DNA from: Dryocosmus kuriphilus
Lineage: Eukaryota > Arthropoda > Insecta > Hymenoptera > Cynipidae
DNA: 64,000 nt
Assembly (NCBI GenBank): GCA_038277395.1
Contig: CM076189.1
Coordinates: forward strand, 114,870,252-114,934,251
Reading direction: 5' to 3'
Numbering within the stretch: the first letter of the stretch is position 1; each line of letters starts with the position of its first letter. Of the stretch, positions 43,453 through 55,569 are shown piece after piece. The notes beneath the pieces are model-generated. The model searched no databases. It was not told the origin of the DNA and worked only from the letters and a program-made list of their open reading frames with translations. Position numbers and translations under genes: made by a program.

Positions 43453-45145
43453 TCAATCTTCAGCCAACAATCCTTCATCCACTAAGTCATCTTCGTCAAT
43501 ATCGTCTTCAAGGAGAAGGGGCTCCCTGTTAATGCAGCTAATTCCTAAACAATTGCGGCACATATCGGAACAGTGAATTTCACTGCCTTTACACTCGCAC
43601 TTCCGCACGGGTTCAGTCTTGCACCTGCAGATGATGAGGGAGAGCAGGTCCATTGGTGCAGCTGGATGCGAGGAGTTAACTGGACCAAGATGATAACCAA
43701 TCATATTCCAGCACCACTCCAACTGATCTTTGGGATTGTTCAGCCGTTGCTGCACTTGGTGGTATGCGCGGAAGGAGTGTCATTTTGCAGACGCTGAAGT
43801 GGGGGTAAGTGTCGCAAACTTGATCATGGAGTGCACAACCTGTGTGCCCAATCACTTTGAAGTATGACTGGTACCGAGCAATGTCCAGATTGTCAGTTTG
43901 TTTTGCTCTAAGCATTGCCAGAAGAAAATTCTTTCCAGCAACAGCTACATCTTGTGGATCTGCTGTTGTGTCATTGAAAGTCAAAAGCTTAGATTGGCCT
44001 GTACCATTTTGAAAGGTGATATTATGCCCTGTTTGTATATGTCCGAATTAGTGTCACATACCGTTAATGCGTAAACTGCCAACAGAACGTCCTTCATATC
44101 TCCAAGGCTTAGCTGGATGTCGCGAATCAAGTACAATTTTTCTTCCGCATTTCCCTTTTTGGGGACTACCATTTCCAAATTTTTCTGGGCAGATGCATGG
44201 ACAATCAAAATGGCCTGTAAGTCAGTGTTACTGCTAATCACGGTAGCTCCGGCTTCTTTTTCTGCTTCTTCAATCGCTCTCAGAAGTACAGGCACTTCAG
44301 CATCAGACTCTGCTTAATGTACTGTGCAGCATGCTCTTCGCAAGTGCACTATGTGGAGAGAAATCATTTCCATTTTGTTTCTGACATTTGCAAGGAAATC
44401 AGTTTGGTTGAGAGTGACGTTAGTAGCATCTTCTACTTTCACTTCGTCCTGACATTTACTTTGTGATCTGCGCAAGCGTTCTTGATCTTTCGTGTTCTTT
44501 TACTCTTAACCATCTAAAACGACAGCAGCTTGCCCGTAGTGAGCAGTAACATAAACAGTTTATTGTTGGCAAGTCTGCTTTTAGGTAGCTGGGCGCTTCC
44601 AGACCATACGATGGAGGAGGTTTCCTTCATCAGTGACGTATGACATGTCAGCTGGATCTGAGATGTCAGCTGTTTCACTTCCTTCAGGCAACAATGTCGT
44701 CACAATTTTGGATTGACTTCCCTTCCTCATTAATCCAAATTCATCAAAAACGTGAAGGAACATATGTGCATAATTCATATTGAAAGGTTTCTGCCAGTTC
44801 TTCATCACTCCTTACTGTGCACACGATCCGCTGTAAAAGGGTGTCGACGTTTACACAAATAGTGTCGTTGCAAGTTGGTACTGACTTGGTGATTGTGGCT
44901 GGTGACTGCACTGCTAACTTTCTCTTTAAGTATATTTCACTGAATTTTTTATCCTCTGCCTCCCGCAATGCCGCCTCTCCTACTTTGAATGCTTCACCCC
45001 AATTCACATTTTCATCAGCAACGACCCCTGTTGACAAGGAAGCGATTTCGGGGGGTTTTGAAAAGGGGTTGTGTTCCTCTAGCCACGAAATGAAAGTTAG
45101 GAATTCTTTGGAATTTCGTTTCTGATTTGCCTCTCGTAGCTCCAA
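43453..45145 (-). pseudogene. Nuclease-like/CXC repeat-family gene, copy F (most complete)
   Basis: Nearly the whole C-terminal two-thirds of the protein can be followed on the minus strand. An N-terminal helical block (45145-44744); NLLHRMVWKR (~44620); TVVLDG-like AVVLDG near 44525; ESDAEVPVLL (44314-44290); SSNTDLQAILIV (~44229); KGNAEEKLYLI; and LAVYALTVCDTNSD with CD at 44058-44053. Then a DPQDVAVAGKNFLLAML helix and a nine-cysteine cluster ICRC..CECK..HCSDMCRNC..SC (43629-43534) with an acidic C-terminus. Order D / ExDAx / xTDL / (G)CDT parallels FEN/XPG-type nucleases; the cysteine cluster resembles CXC (tesmin-like) DNA-binding domains. Frames change at ~44780, 44580, 43980 and 43760, and the usual GCDT is VCDT. 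It is a pseudogene; the function is inferred. Confidence 0.72.
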
Positions 45146-47450
45146 GTGCTTCTATGAAGGAACGCCGCATACGGCCGCGACTGTTCTATTGGTTCAACTA
45201 CACGAGAACATGTTATCATGGAGATAATTCAAGTTACACTTGTTATTGCTGTGATCCCTCTTCCTTCAGTCAAGCCACTTTAGAATATGACATCTCTAGA
45301 ATAGGAAATTAAATTTTTCCATCAAATTAGCTCATAAACTATGAAGAAAAAAGTCGGCAGAAATAAATTTGCAGTTTATTTTCAATTACTGCTTAAAAAT
45401 TCATATATTTTTCTTTGTAATGAAGGATCCAAAGTTTGAAATTTAGAATTGCTGGAAGGAGGGCCAAGATTAGGCGTGCACGGCACTGATGTCTGTGTGT
45501 ACCAAGGCCCAGCATTTATATCGCCGAACTTGGATCCACGCTGGAAGTGGCTAGGGTCAACTCGACTTGGGTCGAAATGGGTGGATCTTAAAGCTAGACC
45601 ATGTAGCTTTTAGATCATGTAAGTACCAGCGGAACTTGATGGAGAGAGTTGAAAGTGCGGGCCAAAAATAAATGAGGGGCCCGAGGAAGGCAGATGGTGG
45701 ACCAGGACGAGCGGCCCATCCGGCCGTGAGTAACTTGAGCCTGGATTTTGAAAAGGAACGAGGTTTTCAAAAATCCCCCTGGTACAATTCAGACTATTCG
45801 CAGATGAACACAATAAGACTCGGAGGGAGACTTATTGGGTACCGATACTTAATATGCAAGGAAAATGTACGAGTTCTCCATGTTTTGTAGCTTTCTCTGA
45901 CAAACTGGGAAATTATTTTATATTCCCCCCTCCATATCTTCGTAACTATTGATTTAAAAAAAGGTTGTGTTATACTTTTTTGTTCATAATTTGATTTAGA
46001 TTATTTCCATATAGAACAACTTCTGCGCTAAACCTGATAATTTTCAAGATATAGGCAAAAAACTTCGAAGAAACGAAATTTTCCGTATTTATAGCCCCTC
46101 CCCTCCAAACTCCTACGCTCGGCGCCTTGTAATTTTCTACTACGCACTGCGGGGAATACATGGAACAATTTGGTGCTGGGGACAACTTTTTTTTTGGATG
46201 TTTGGTTATGGGTCATTTTTGAGCTAGACTTATCATATTATGAGCGAAAAAAAGTGAGCAGACGTAGGCTGTCAGACGGGGAGGAGGAGAGAACCTGGAG
46301 AAACGTGTCACGGAAGCTGACAAAAGAAGAATAGGAGAAAGACATAGAGGAGAGGGCTCCGAGAAATAGGGACTTGAAAGTGCTGGGATTGAAAAAGGAG
46401 GATAATGAGGTGATAAATTTGGTGACAACCTCGTCCGCACACACAAAAGTACTGGTGGAGTTGGAAAAACCATGGCAAATGTATTGTAGGCCGCTCTCCA
46501 AGTTGAGCGCGTCGAAAGTCGGCACTCATCTAGTGAGTTTCCCATTCGAAATTTTCTCTGAAACGTTTTGAGTGAAGGACCCGAAAGATGTGGTTTCGAC
46601 CTTGCAACGCTTTCAAACGGCGAGTTTGATCATCCTCCGTGACCCATTTCTTTTGTCCAGGCTCTCTCCTCAATTTCCCGTGGGCCATACAAACCTGCTT
46701 AGTCTCCGTGCTACGCTCTGTTAGTAAGTTGTTTCTCCGTCACGCTGTGCTCTGTCTCTTTCACTCCTAAGCGCTATCTTCCTTCCTCTAAAATTACCCT
46801 ACGTCCATTTCTCTCACTATCCTCTCTCTCAGACGCATGGCCTGCGAAAAGTGGGTATCAACCAGCTAGCGGAGCTAATTCCAAAGCGCAAAAGATGCTT
46901 TTACTTTTCCTTTTGATTAAACCAATTTAAATAAATTTTTTCCGTATCTCATTTCTTAAAATTAAACGAGTCGGGTGCCAGCAATTTAGCCAACAGGAGT
47001 GAGTCAGGGCCAAGGAAAGAATAGTATGTTAAATTTCGAAACAAAGGAAAACAATAAAATAAGTTTATCCAATAAATATATACCCCCCCCCCCCTCTAAA
47101 TTTTAATAGATTATTTGACTTTTGTTGATATATGTGAGTATGAATCAATTCATACTGACTTACGTTGATAGTCGTCTAGAAACTAAAGTAATATCGTTTA
47201 ATACTATCAATTATGTTCATATAAATAAAAATATTATTTTATTAAAATATGTCGATTATTCGGGTTAACTATTTTATTAGTTTTCATTGTTTCTTTTTAA
47301 CTATAAGGAACGAAACCCGAAAAATCGCTTTAATAGGTTTAGTCGCCCTGCGTTAGCAAGTACGTAAAGTTAAGGTAATTTTAAGTTAGTACTTTAAGTT
47401 TTAACTATTTCTGAGGATTATTTATATCTTTAAAACAGTATTAAAAATTG
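45146..47450. other. Unassigned sequence
   Basis: No family recognised. A charged plus-strand stretch at 46220-46570 (DGEEERTWRNVSRKL, then an open frame to FSETF) could be a retroelement gag or ORF1 scrap but has no diagnostic motif. A 12-13-bp C run lies at ~47083. The rest is anonymous. Confidence 0.35.
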
Positions 47451-49139
47451 GACACCTAGTATTATTAAGTCGAAATTCGTTCGCTGACGCGCGAAAGAAC
47501 GAGTAGTGGGCATGTGCAGTCTCTCCCCACTGCTTGGCTGCGACATCGTTGTCGCCGTCTCAGCCGATCGGCGGACTGAACGCAGCTACCACTGACATGA
47601 GACCTCCGTGAGAAAGCCACTGGGCGTCGAAGCGTCAAACGAGCAGTAAGTGTGTACGGAGAATTAAGAGAGTCAGCTGGGTCCGGTCTGCCTCTCTTCG
47701 TTCAGGTAATGTATCAAGCCACTTGAGTCAATCAAAGTTTTTACGTCCTACCACAGAAAGCTCCAACTAGTGGATTCTACTTTAATCGAGATTCGAAAAT
47801 GTAAAGGCTGTGAAGTGGACTTAATAGGCCCAGTGGAAGCATTCTGACGAATCAGAAGGATTGTCTGTATGTGCGAGAGGGAGAGAGTGAGTGAGCGTGT
47901 GCGCTTCCTGCTCAGCGTGGGCTTCTGGCGGAGTCAGTTGACTCTTGGGTCTCTAGAGTAGCAGAGCCGTGTCCGGTTCTAGAAAATTGTAGTGTCTTCT
48001 TGGTTTCGTCTTCGTTGCCGCGTGCAGAGCTCGGCCGTGTCGGTGGACACGAGTAAACTTCTCGTTTCGGAAAGGAGAATACTTCTCATTTCGGTTAAAA
48101 GAGAATAATTCTCATCTTCAGTTAAAAGAAAATATTTCTTAGTTCGGTTAAAAGAGAATACTTCTCTTGAACACACCAAAAGTATGCTTCTCAGTTCGAC
48201 TAAAAGAGAATACTTCTCTTGCATACACCCAGAGAATACTTCTCGTTCGGTTATGTGAAAATGGAGGATACTCCTAGTTTTGGGTAAACCCAATTCAACG
48301 AAAAGGCGCGATCTACCGAATGCACGGGTTAGTGTGTGTGTGCGTGTGTGTGTGTGGCGTGAAACGGTTTCCTTGTTCCTTCGCATCTTTCGTAAGTTTC
48401 CTCATCTGTGTTCCATTCAGTGCTTTTTCTTAATAAACATGGTTTTTGTGCCAATGGCTTTTTGCCCTAACGTGCAGTGTTATCATTTCAAGAACCTTTC
48501 ATTCCTAGTCAAGAAATATGTCAAGCCCAGAATCAAGTGTAGCGCTGAAATGCATTAAAGTTTAAAGGATAAAGGGTAAAAACTAACTCGTAGAGACACC
48601 TAGGGCGAAACAAGAATTAAAAAGTTCTATTTGTTTTATGAGAACTAAACGCGGTGCGTCTGGTGCTGTAATTCCTCACGAATTCGGAAGGAGAAGCCGT
48701 TGGCGTCACCGCGTGCATCGCTGCGGGGTTCACATTGCTTCGCAAGCGGGAAAGGCAGGACACATGCCTGGCCGAGTCGCGCGCGTCAAACGCACTGCAT
48801 TTCGATGTCTGCAGAGAAGTCATTGTGGAATCGAACATGACAACAATCACAACCCTCGTCGCTTCCACTCCTGGATGCTTCAAAGCCCAGTCTGTATAAC
48901 CACGCTCTAGAGCCCAAGATAAGTAGATCTTTGTCTCTTTTAGCATTTATATGCATTTATTTTTGTTACATATAACTCTTAATCTCAATTCATTTCGGGA
49001 GCGTAACTTTAAAATTGAATTTCCTTTTATGTCTTTTCTGATAAGTCGGTAAGCGAATTCGAATAGTTTTTGGTGGATATTTGAAAGGGTTGGGTCATTG
49101 TTAATACATACAAAAAAAACTTAGAAGCTACGTTGTGAC
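47451..49139. other. GC-richer unassigned block before the BEL element
   Basis: 47450-47960 and 48620-48900 have higher GC and low stop density on both strands, without a recognised protein. Position just upstream of BEL gag would fit an LTR or leader, but no matching copy is seen downstream of pol, so it stays unassigned. Confidence 0.35.
48050..48255. repeat. GAGAATACTTCTC minisatellite
   Basis: Six to seven units of ~28-35 bp, each built as TTCGGTTAAAAGAGAATACTTCTC with variation. Each unit contains the near-palindrome GAGAATACTTCTC. It produces a Leu/Ser/Arg-rich minus frame. Confidence 0.85.
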
Positions 49140-49149
49140 AGTTCAAGGC

Positions 49150-50380
49150 AGTCATTGCACCTTCACGGAGTGAAAAGTTTAAAATTACTACATAAAAATG
49201 TTTCTTTCGTCAGACAAGGAAGCAAGGGTTTCTTACCTTGTTAGAAAAGGGGAAACTTTATAAAAGACAATCGTTTCTTAATGATTACCTCAACAAGTCT
49301 GCCTGTAATTCTGCTAACGCGAAATTACGCTTAGATAGTTTAAAAAGTCTTTCTAAAGAATATGTCAAGTATAATGACTAATTAGCTCTTTCGGATCCTG
49401 ACCATCCTCGGTTCAAAGAATTTCATGAAATTGAAACAAGGTACTATGAAGCTGCTACCATCGTAGCAGGTATGGAAGCCGTAGCACCACTTGCAAGTTC
49501 CACGTTAAATTCAAGTAATATTACCTTAACTGAAAAATTAGATCGTCCAAAACAGCCGGAAATCAGAGTTCCTATTCTTGAAGGAAAACATGATCGATGG
49601 CTGTAATGGAAAAACAGTTTCGAGTCAACAGTTCATGCGCGTGTAGATTTGAGCGACTATGCCAAACAAACTTATTTATTAAATTCACTTAGAAGTTCTG
49701 TTTTGAATGAAATAAATTCATTTCCACTCAGCGAGGAGAATTATCCGAAGGCATGCCTAGCTTTGAACGAAGCTTATGATCAGGAACGAATGATTGTCTT
49801 GCAACATTCGGATGCTTTGTTTGAACTTCCAATTCTTACCAGAGCTGATCCTGAAGAGCTTCCTTCTCTTATTGACAAAACGCGACAACATCTTAGCATT
49901 CAAGATCAGATCCAGATGGAATTCAAAGAGCAGGCCGTGATTAGATTAATAGAAAGAAGTTTGTCGACAGGAGTTATTATCAAATGGCATTATCGGTTCG
50001 ACAGAAATCAGCTTCCAAATTTAAATGAAATATACACATTTATTCCGGGAACAGTTGTTAGATTACATTCCGTGGAAAGGACTGCCTCGAATGGCCGCAA
50101 TAATGCGAAGAAACGGGCAGGCGAAAAATCAATTTTCGTTACAAATAAAATGAAAATGATGGAGGCATGCTCCCTTTTCAGTTCAAATCAAAGTATGGTA
50201 AATCATCCTTCTGCAAAAGGTGCAATCGGTACCATCACACCTTGTTACATTTTGGAAAATCATTCAAATCTGAGAATCTTCAAAACAAAAAGCAAATCAA
50301 ACCTTCCACATCAAAATCACAAGCATGATTGTCGAGTCAAACGCTCGCGTCGAGATCATTTCTTTCGCCCTCTCAATTAA
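49150..50380 (+). pseudogene. BEL/Pao gag
   Basis: The first third (to ~49600) reads LLEKGKLYKRQSFLNDYL, LSDPDHPRFKEFHEIETRYYEAA and PEIRVPILEGKHDRWL, characteristic of BEL gag, with stops near 49379 and 49604. From 49649 a 243-codon frame continues with YLLNSLRSSVLNEI, NYPKACLALNEAYDQERMIV and an HLSIQDQIQ segment. It normally would reach a CCHC knuckle; here that part is scrambled (Ser/Asn/Lys-rich, residues ~150-243), and only isolated cysteines remain. Confidence 0.82.
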
Positions 50381-50383
50381 TGA

Positions 50384-50990
50384 ATACAGCTGTGGTAAAA
50401 TTACAAAACAATAATGGAAATTATTTCATGTCTCGCACTTTACTATATTCGTGTTCCCCTGTAAATTTAATTACTGAAAATCGCGCAGAAACTTTAAATT
50501 TAAAAAGACAGAATTGCTTGATCGGCATCTGCGTGGTGAAAAATGTGTGCACAATTTCAAATGAATAGATTAAGATTACGTTTGGCTCAAGTTGAAACAA
50601 TTACAAAAGAGAATTAAATTTCCTCATTGTTCCAGGAATTGCAGACGCGATCCCAGATGAAGTCTTTCCTGGGGATTTATTTAATATACCCAAAAATGTT
50701 CAGCTCGCTGACCCTCAACTTCATTTGCCGAAGCTAGTCGATGTCTTGATATTAAATTACAACATCAGAGATCTCTAGTCATTTTTCAAAAAACCACACC
50801 AGGATGGGTAGTAGCAGGTGGTTCCGAGAATGACATTTTAGGCAAAAGGGTATCATACAATATAGTAAACTTAGCCAGACTAATTGAAAAATTTTGGCAT
50901 GTAGAGGATTTTGTTCATGAACATTTAAAATCTGGGGACGAATCAGTTAACGATCAACATTACGTAAATACCACACAGCGGGATGCATCA
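50384..50990 (+). pseudogene. BEL/Pao aspartic protease and linker, catalytic residue lost
   Basis: The segment SRTLLYSCSPVNLITE (~50430-50480) is the protease active-site region, where BEL elements have LLDSGSQ. The catalytic aspartate is tyrosine and the following glycine is cysteine. ISNE* ends the frame at 50568; PDEVFPGDLF (~50655) and LPKLVDVLI follow in another frame. Confidence 0.72.
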
Positions 50991-51734
50991 GGTAGATACA
51001 TTCTGCGACTTCAATTTCATGATAGTAAATTTAAACTTGGAGAATCTAGAATTCAAGCTTTGAAACGTTTCTATGCTCTTAAAAAGAAATTCGATTCAAA
51101 TTTTCATTTAAAATCCGAATACAGCAAAGTATTAGAGGAATACATTTCTTTAGGTCGCATGAATCTTTGTGATGATGATGTAACTGAGGGGTGTTATCCG
51201 TCACATCACGCTGTCATAAAGGCATCTAGCGACACAACGAAGGTCCGAGTAGTTTTTGACGCATCCGCAAAAACCTCAACCGGAATTATACTGAACGAAG
51301 TTCTCTTGGTGGGTCCTACGTTCGAGAATACCGTTTTTGAGCATACACTTAGATTCAGAATCCACACTTTTGTAATCACAGCTGATATTGAAAAGATGTA
51401 CGGACAAGTCCTGATACATTCGGATGAAGGGAAATTTCAAGAAATCTTTTGGTATCATCCGGGAAAAATTAGGACATTTCGACTCAACACCGTTACTTTT
51501 GGTACAGCCAGCGCAACTTTTTTGGCAGTTCGTACTTTACATCAATTAGCCAATGATGAGGGTGAAGGTTTTCCGCGTGCAAATAAAATTCCTCTCAAAA
51601 AAATGTATGTCGATGATTTGATCACAGGCGTGAATTCTGCTGAAGAAATTTTAGAATTTCGAGACGAATTGATTGAATTATTATTAGCTCGCGGGGGTTT
51701 TCAATTAGGCAATGGTTATCAAAGAACAAGTTAG
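50991..51734 (+). pseudogene. BEL/Pao reverse transcriptase domain
   Basis: A 224-codon open run from 51060 covers most of the RT. Motifs: YPSHHAVIK (residue ~45), KVRVVFDASAKT (~60), LNEVLLVGP, ITADIEKMYGQV (motif A, ~105), LNTVTFGTASATF (motif B, ~145) and KKMYVDDLITG (motif C YVDD, ~185). The three aspartates of the active site are present, so decay here is younger or milder than in gag. The frame ends at 51734 by frameshift. Confidence 0.9.
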
Positions 51735-52039
51735 TTTTAAGCAATATCGACAAAAAATTTTTTAATCTTGGCTACATAGTTAGAGAAAGTCCAATTCGAA
51801 TAACATTAGGGAGCATTTGAGATTCGCAACAAGATATTTTTACATATACTGTAAAACCAATTAATGCCCATGATACATTCACCAAGAGAAAACTACTATC
51901 CGAAATTTCTAAAATGTTTGACTGCTGGAAATAAAAAATCACCTGGGATGAATATCTTCCCCAAAAAATTCAGACAAAATGGAACTCCATAGCTGAACAA
52001 TTACCATGTGTGCAAGATGTTTCAATTTCTCGTAAAATT

Positions 52040-52410
52040 CTAGTTGAACAAACAGTCGAAAATGAGATACACGGGTTTTGCAATGAGAGCTCTCAAGATT
52101 ACGGTGCATATCTGTTCGTCGGATAACGCAACTCCGACGGTCCCATCAAAATTCAGCTTATTTGTAGCAAATCGAGGGTAGCTCCTTTAAGTGGGATTAC
52201 TATCCCAAGATTAGAACTTTCCGCTGCCGCGATTCTTAAAAGGCTTTACGTTGAATCGAAGCACCAACTCGAGCTTCCAATAAAGCAGACGATCTTGTGG
52301 TCAGATTCGAGCATCGTTCTTTGCTGGATAAAACGGGCTCCGCATTTATTGAAAACGTTTGATTCAAATAGGGTCGCGGATATTCAAAGGCTAGATGATC
52401 AGGTAAGTTG
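52040..52410 (+). pseudogene. BEL/Pao RNase H domain
   Basis: HGFCNESSQDYGAYLFVG near 52070 (first active-site residue should be D in FCD; here N), IPRLELSAAAILKRL near 52215 with the active-site glutamate, and LWSDSSIVLCWI near 52300 with the third aspartate. Stops at ~52125 and ~52410. Confidence 0.82.
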
Positions 52411-52929
52411 AAGACACGTACGGTCTGAAGACAATCCCGCCAACGTGCTTTTACGGGGATAAAATCTTTTGATTTCATGAAAAACAGTTTACGAAAATCC
52501 GGTCCAACGTGGCTATCCTTATCCGAAAAGGATTGGCTTCAATACATCATCTGAAATCCAATTACCGTACCTGGTTTGAAAAAGGGTGTTTACTTGCTCA
52601 ACTCATCATACTGTAATTTCATTTATACTCGAGTTTCCTCTTACAAACACCTTACACGCCTTATTGCTTATCCTCTGCGGTGGAAAAATCTAAAGTCTAA
52701 TCGTAGGCGACCGCTTTCATGTCAAGAGTTAGCAGAAGCCGAAAGACGATTGATAGCAATGAGAAGCCAAGCTTCTTGACACCGCCAAGGAATCGGCTCC
52801 CGGAAATATTACTGTAGTGTATCGGAAGTCCACAAAATTTGACGAGCTCAATCGATTTCTTGACGAGCATAATCTCATCCGTGTCATTGGTAGTTTAAAA
52901 AAAGGCAGAACTGATCTAAATTCAAAAGC

Positions 52930-53950
52930 ATCCTTTACTTATGCCAAGCAAGCATCCTGTCACATATTTACTTTTGAGGGAAAAGCACGAAGATAACAAA
53001 CATCCAGAAATTCAATCAACTCATTACGCGCTAAGATCAAACTTTTGGATTTTAAACGGAATGAATCAAGTTCGAAACATCATTCGACATTGTGTTGGAC
53101 GCATTAGACAGCGACCTAAGATGATGCCAGAGCAAACGGCAGTTTTTCCGGAGGTTAGAGTAAATGAAGCTCCGGTATTTAGTCGAACGGGAATAGATTT
53201 CCTTGGACCTATTATGATCAAAGAAAGGAAAGATCGAAATCGAAGTTTTTGAAGACATATGGAAGCGTATTCATTTGCATGGTCTCCAAGGCAGTTCATA
53301 TCGAACTGGCCAGAGATCTATCTAGCGAAAGCTTTTTAGCTGCATTTCGTAGGTTCATTGGAAGAAGAGGCGTGCGGGAACACGTCTATTCAGAAAACGA
53401 ACCAGTTTTGTAGGAGCTAAGAAGGAATTGAGCGATATTTACGATTTATTCGAAAAAGGTGACTCTAAAAACGGGATCGGTTCATTGGCGCTGGCCAAAA
53501 GAATTGAGTGGCATTTTAATCCACCCCTTTCTCCTCATTTTGGCGGTCTTTGGGAAGCAGCGGTTAAAAGTTTTAAACACCATCTCAAACGAGTTTTAAA
53601 TTATCAGAAACTCACGTATGAACAAAGAAATATACCTTTAATCGAAATTGAGGCTATCTGAAAATCTCGACCGCTGTATTCTTTGTCAGCTGATCCCAAT
53701 GTCCCATTGGCTGTTACGCTGCTCATTTATTAATAGGTCGTCCTTTCACCCCCACAGCTGAGTTAAAGGTCGGCTCTATGGTGACTTTAAAGGAGGACAA
53801 GCTCGGATGCCCGAGGTGGCCACTGGGTGTGATCATCGAGGTCTACCCCCGGGAAGCGACGACGTGGCACGAGTAGCAGCAATCAAAACGGCTACAGGAA
53901 TCTACAATCGCAACATAACACGGCTGTGTTTGTTGCCAGCGGCGTGATGA
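52930..53950 (+). pseudogene. BEL/Pao integrase and C-terminal domain
   Basis: HPVTYLLLREKHEDNKH begins the HHCC zinc finger; the last pair should be CxxC but reads CVGR (one cysteine lost). FSRTGIDFLGPI (~53190) holds the first catalytic aspartate. The second (SDNGTNF-like, ~53390) is degraded. FGGLWEAAVKSFKHHLKRV near 53540 keeps the catalytic glutamate. LNSRPL-like and ADPN segments and EVYPRE follow, ending with TATGIYNRNITRLCLLPAA at ~53890-53950. Several frameshifts. Confidence 0.82.
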
Positions 53951-53960
53951 CATGTATTTA

Positions 53961-55569
53961 TTTTAATCATGACTTAATTATGTCTTCAAAATTTTAATCC
54001 ATATCGATACAAAAGCTTCACTCCAAAGCTATGTAGCTAATTTCAAATGTTATTAAGTTGTTAGACTTCGGGCGACGATATGTTGTACCACGCGACAGAT
54101 TACACTCCAGAAACCCATTCGCCTTCGCTACTAGAGTCCCCTCTGGCCAAACGTTTCCGTGTTAATTAAGCCAAGCGTTATCTTCAATTTTAGGGACCGC
54201 GTCTTTCTTAACAACTTTTACTCCTATCATTCGTAATTTTAACACTCACCTTACAAGTATTCATCAATCCACCCCATCTGGGGTGATAAACCCGTGAGGA
54301 TTGACCCCGTCTAGGGCCTCGTGGTTACCTGCACTCCCTTCCTCCTCCCTTATTCCTTTTACCCCATCCCCCTCAAAAAAATAAAAAAAAAACAAATACT
54401 AGTCTCGAATAGAACGCCCTCGTCCTTTCCGCCCGAGTTTCTTATGGACGGGCTTTCACTGTGGGAACGGTTGATGAGAGGGATCACCGCCCGCACGTAT
54501 ATTGCCCCCCCCCTTCTCTGCGACCGATTGTGGCGAATAATATGAGGGCTTCGAACCAGTACCTAGCACGTTACAGGACACATTCCTCCTCAATTCCTGC
54601 CCACGTCTACACAACCTCACGCTCTAACGCCTTGGCCGAAGCCCCAAGGGTGAAAAATAAGTTGTGGTTTCCTTTCCGCACCCCTCCCAGCTTACCTGAG
54701 TTATTTCTATCCCTACAAATAGCGCGACAAATAACAAATGATTGGAGGGATGACGCTGCAATTGAAAACGTGGGAGAATAAGAAGGAGCTTCTGGGTCAC
54801 AAGTGAAAATTAAGAGGTACGGGAGTATGGCTGGAGGAGGATGTAACAGAAAGGGAAGAAGAAGAAATGCAAGAATGGCTAAGAAAAGAGAAAAGGTGAT
54901 TGGAAGAAGCTGGAGTGGAAACATTTTAGAAAGATGTGAATACAAAGATAGCATTGGAGCCAGACGGAGGGACAGATAATGGCACCGTGACGGAATAGAA
55001 GAACGGAAGGGGTTCAATGAAACGAACATCACCCAGAGGAAGAGGAAGAAGCGTTGAGGGGATAAGTGTGTATGAAAAACGAGAAGCAGAGCAAAAGCGT
55101 AGCGGGGTATGGGGTAAAGTGAGGAACAGAGAGAGATAGATAGTGAGTCTGTTGAAAGCAAAAGGAAATAGAGACGGTAAGTGTATGACGGCTTGAAATA
55201 TTCGGGTTAAGATCTCCAGCAATGGCCACAGTATGTATTAGGCGAAACAGAGGAGTCATTGAAAAACTTGAGATGGTAAGGAGGTTGCAATGTTAAATGT
55301 GTGACGTTGTCAGTGTGGAGGAAGTATGTGCTGGGATAACAAGCATAAGATAAATACATGAATAGAGTCCGTAAAAAAAATGGAAGGATGATAATTCATT
55401 GCGCCACGAAGTGGGCGGTATTTAGCAAATCAGAAAAAGGTATGTTTCCAGAAAGGGATCAAGATAGAGACAGAAAACCGGGATAGAGACAATACGTGAA
55501 AGTGTAAGTGCGCTTCAGGAAGAGAGCGTGAAAATTTGAATCAAGGAAAGAGGTAGGGCCTCCGATCCT
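53961..55569. other. Unassigned, purine-rich block
   Basis: 54330-54780 and 54760-55560 are rich in CT on one strand and AG on the other. Long minus frames (54607-55161 and neighbours) are Leu/Ser/Pro/Phe-rich and look like translations of biased sequence. The 3' LTR of the BEL element could lie here but is not recognised. Confidence 0.35.

Larger units (their letters stand above)
49140..53960 (+). mobile_element. BEL/Pao LTR retrotransposon, internal region, decayed
   Basis: Gag, protease, reverse transcriptase, RNase H, integrase and the C-terminal chromosome-binding part follow in the canonical BEL/Pao order. Stops and frameshifts occur in each. LTRs are not recognised on either side, so either they were lost or have diverged beyond what I can see by eye. 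Confidence 0.9.

Noticed and set aside
48050..48255. Heat-shock elements
   Set aside because: GAA and TTC are three bases apart instead of two, and the units look like a minisatellite.
47451..49139. 5' LTR of the BEL/Pao element
   Set aside because: Position fits, but I found no matching sequence downstream of pol (53960 onward), so the LTR pair is not supported.
54607..55161. 184-codon minus frame as a membrane protein
   Set aside because: Leu/Ser/Phe/Pro richness follows from strong CT bias; neighbouring frames are also open and no family motif is seen.
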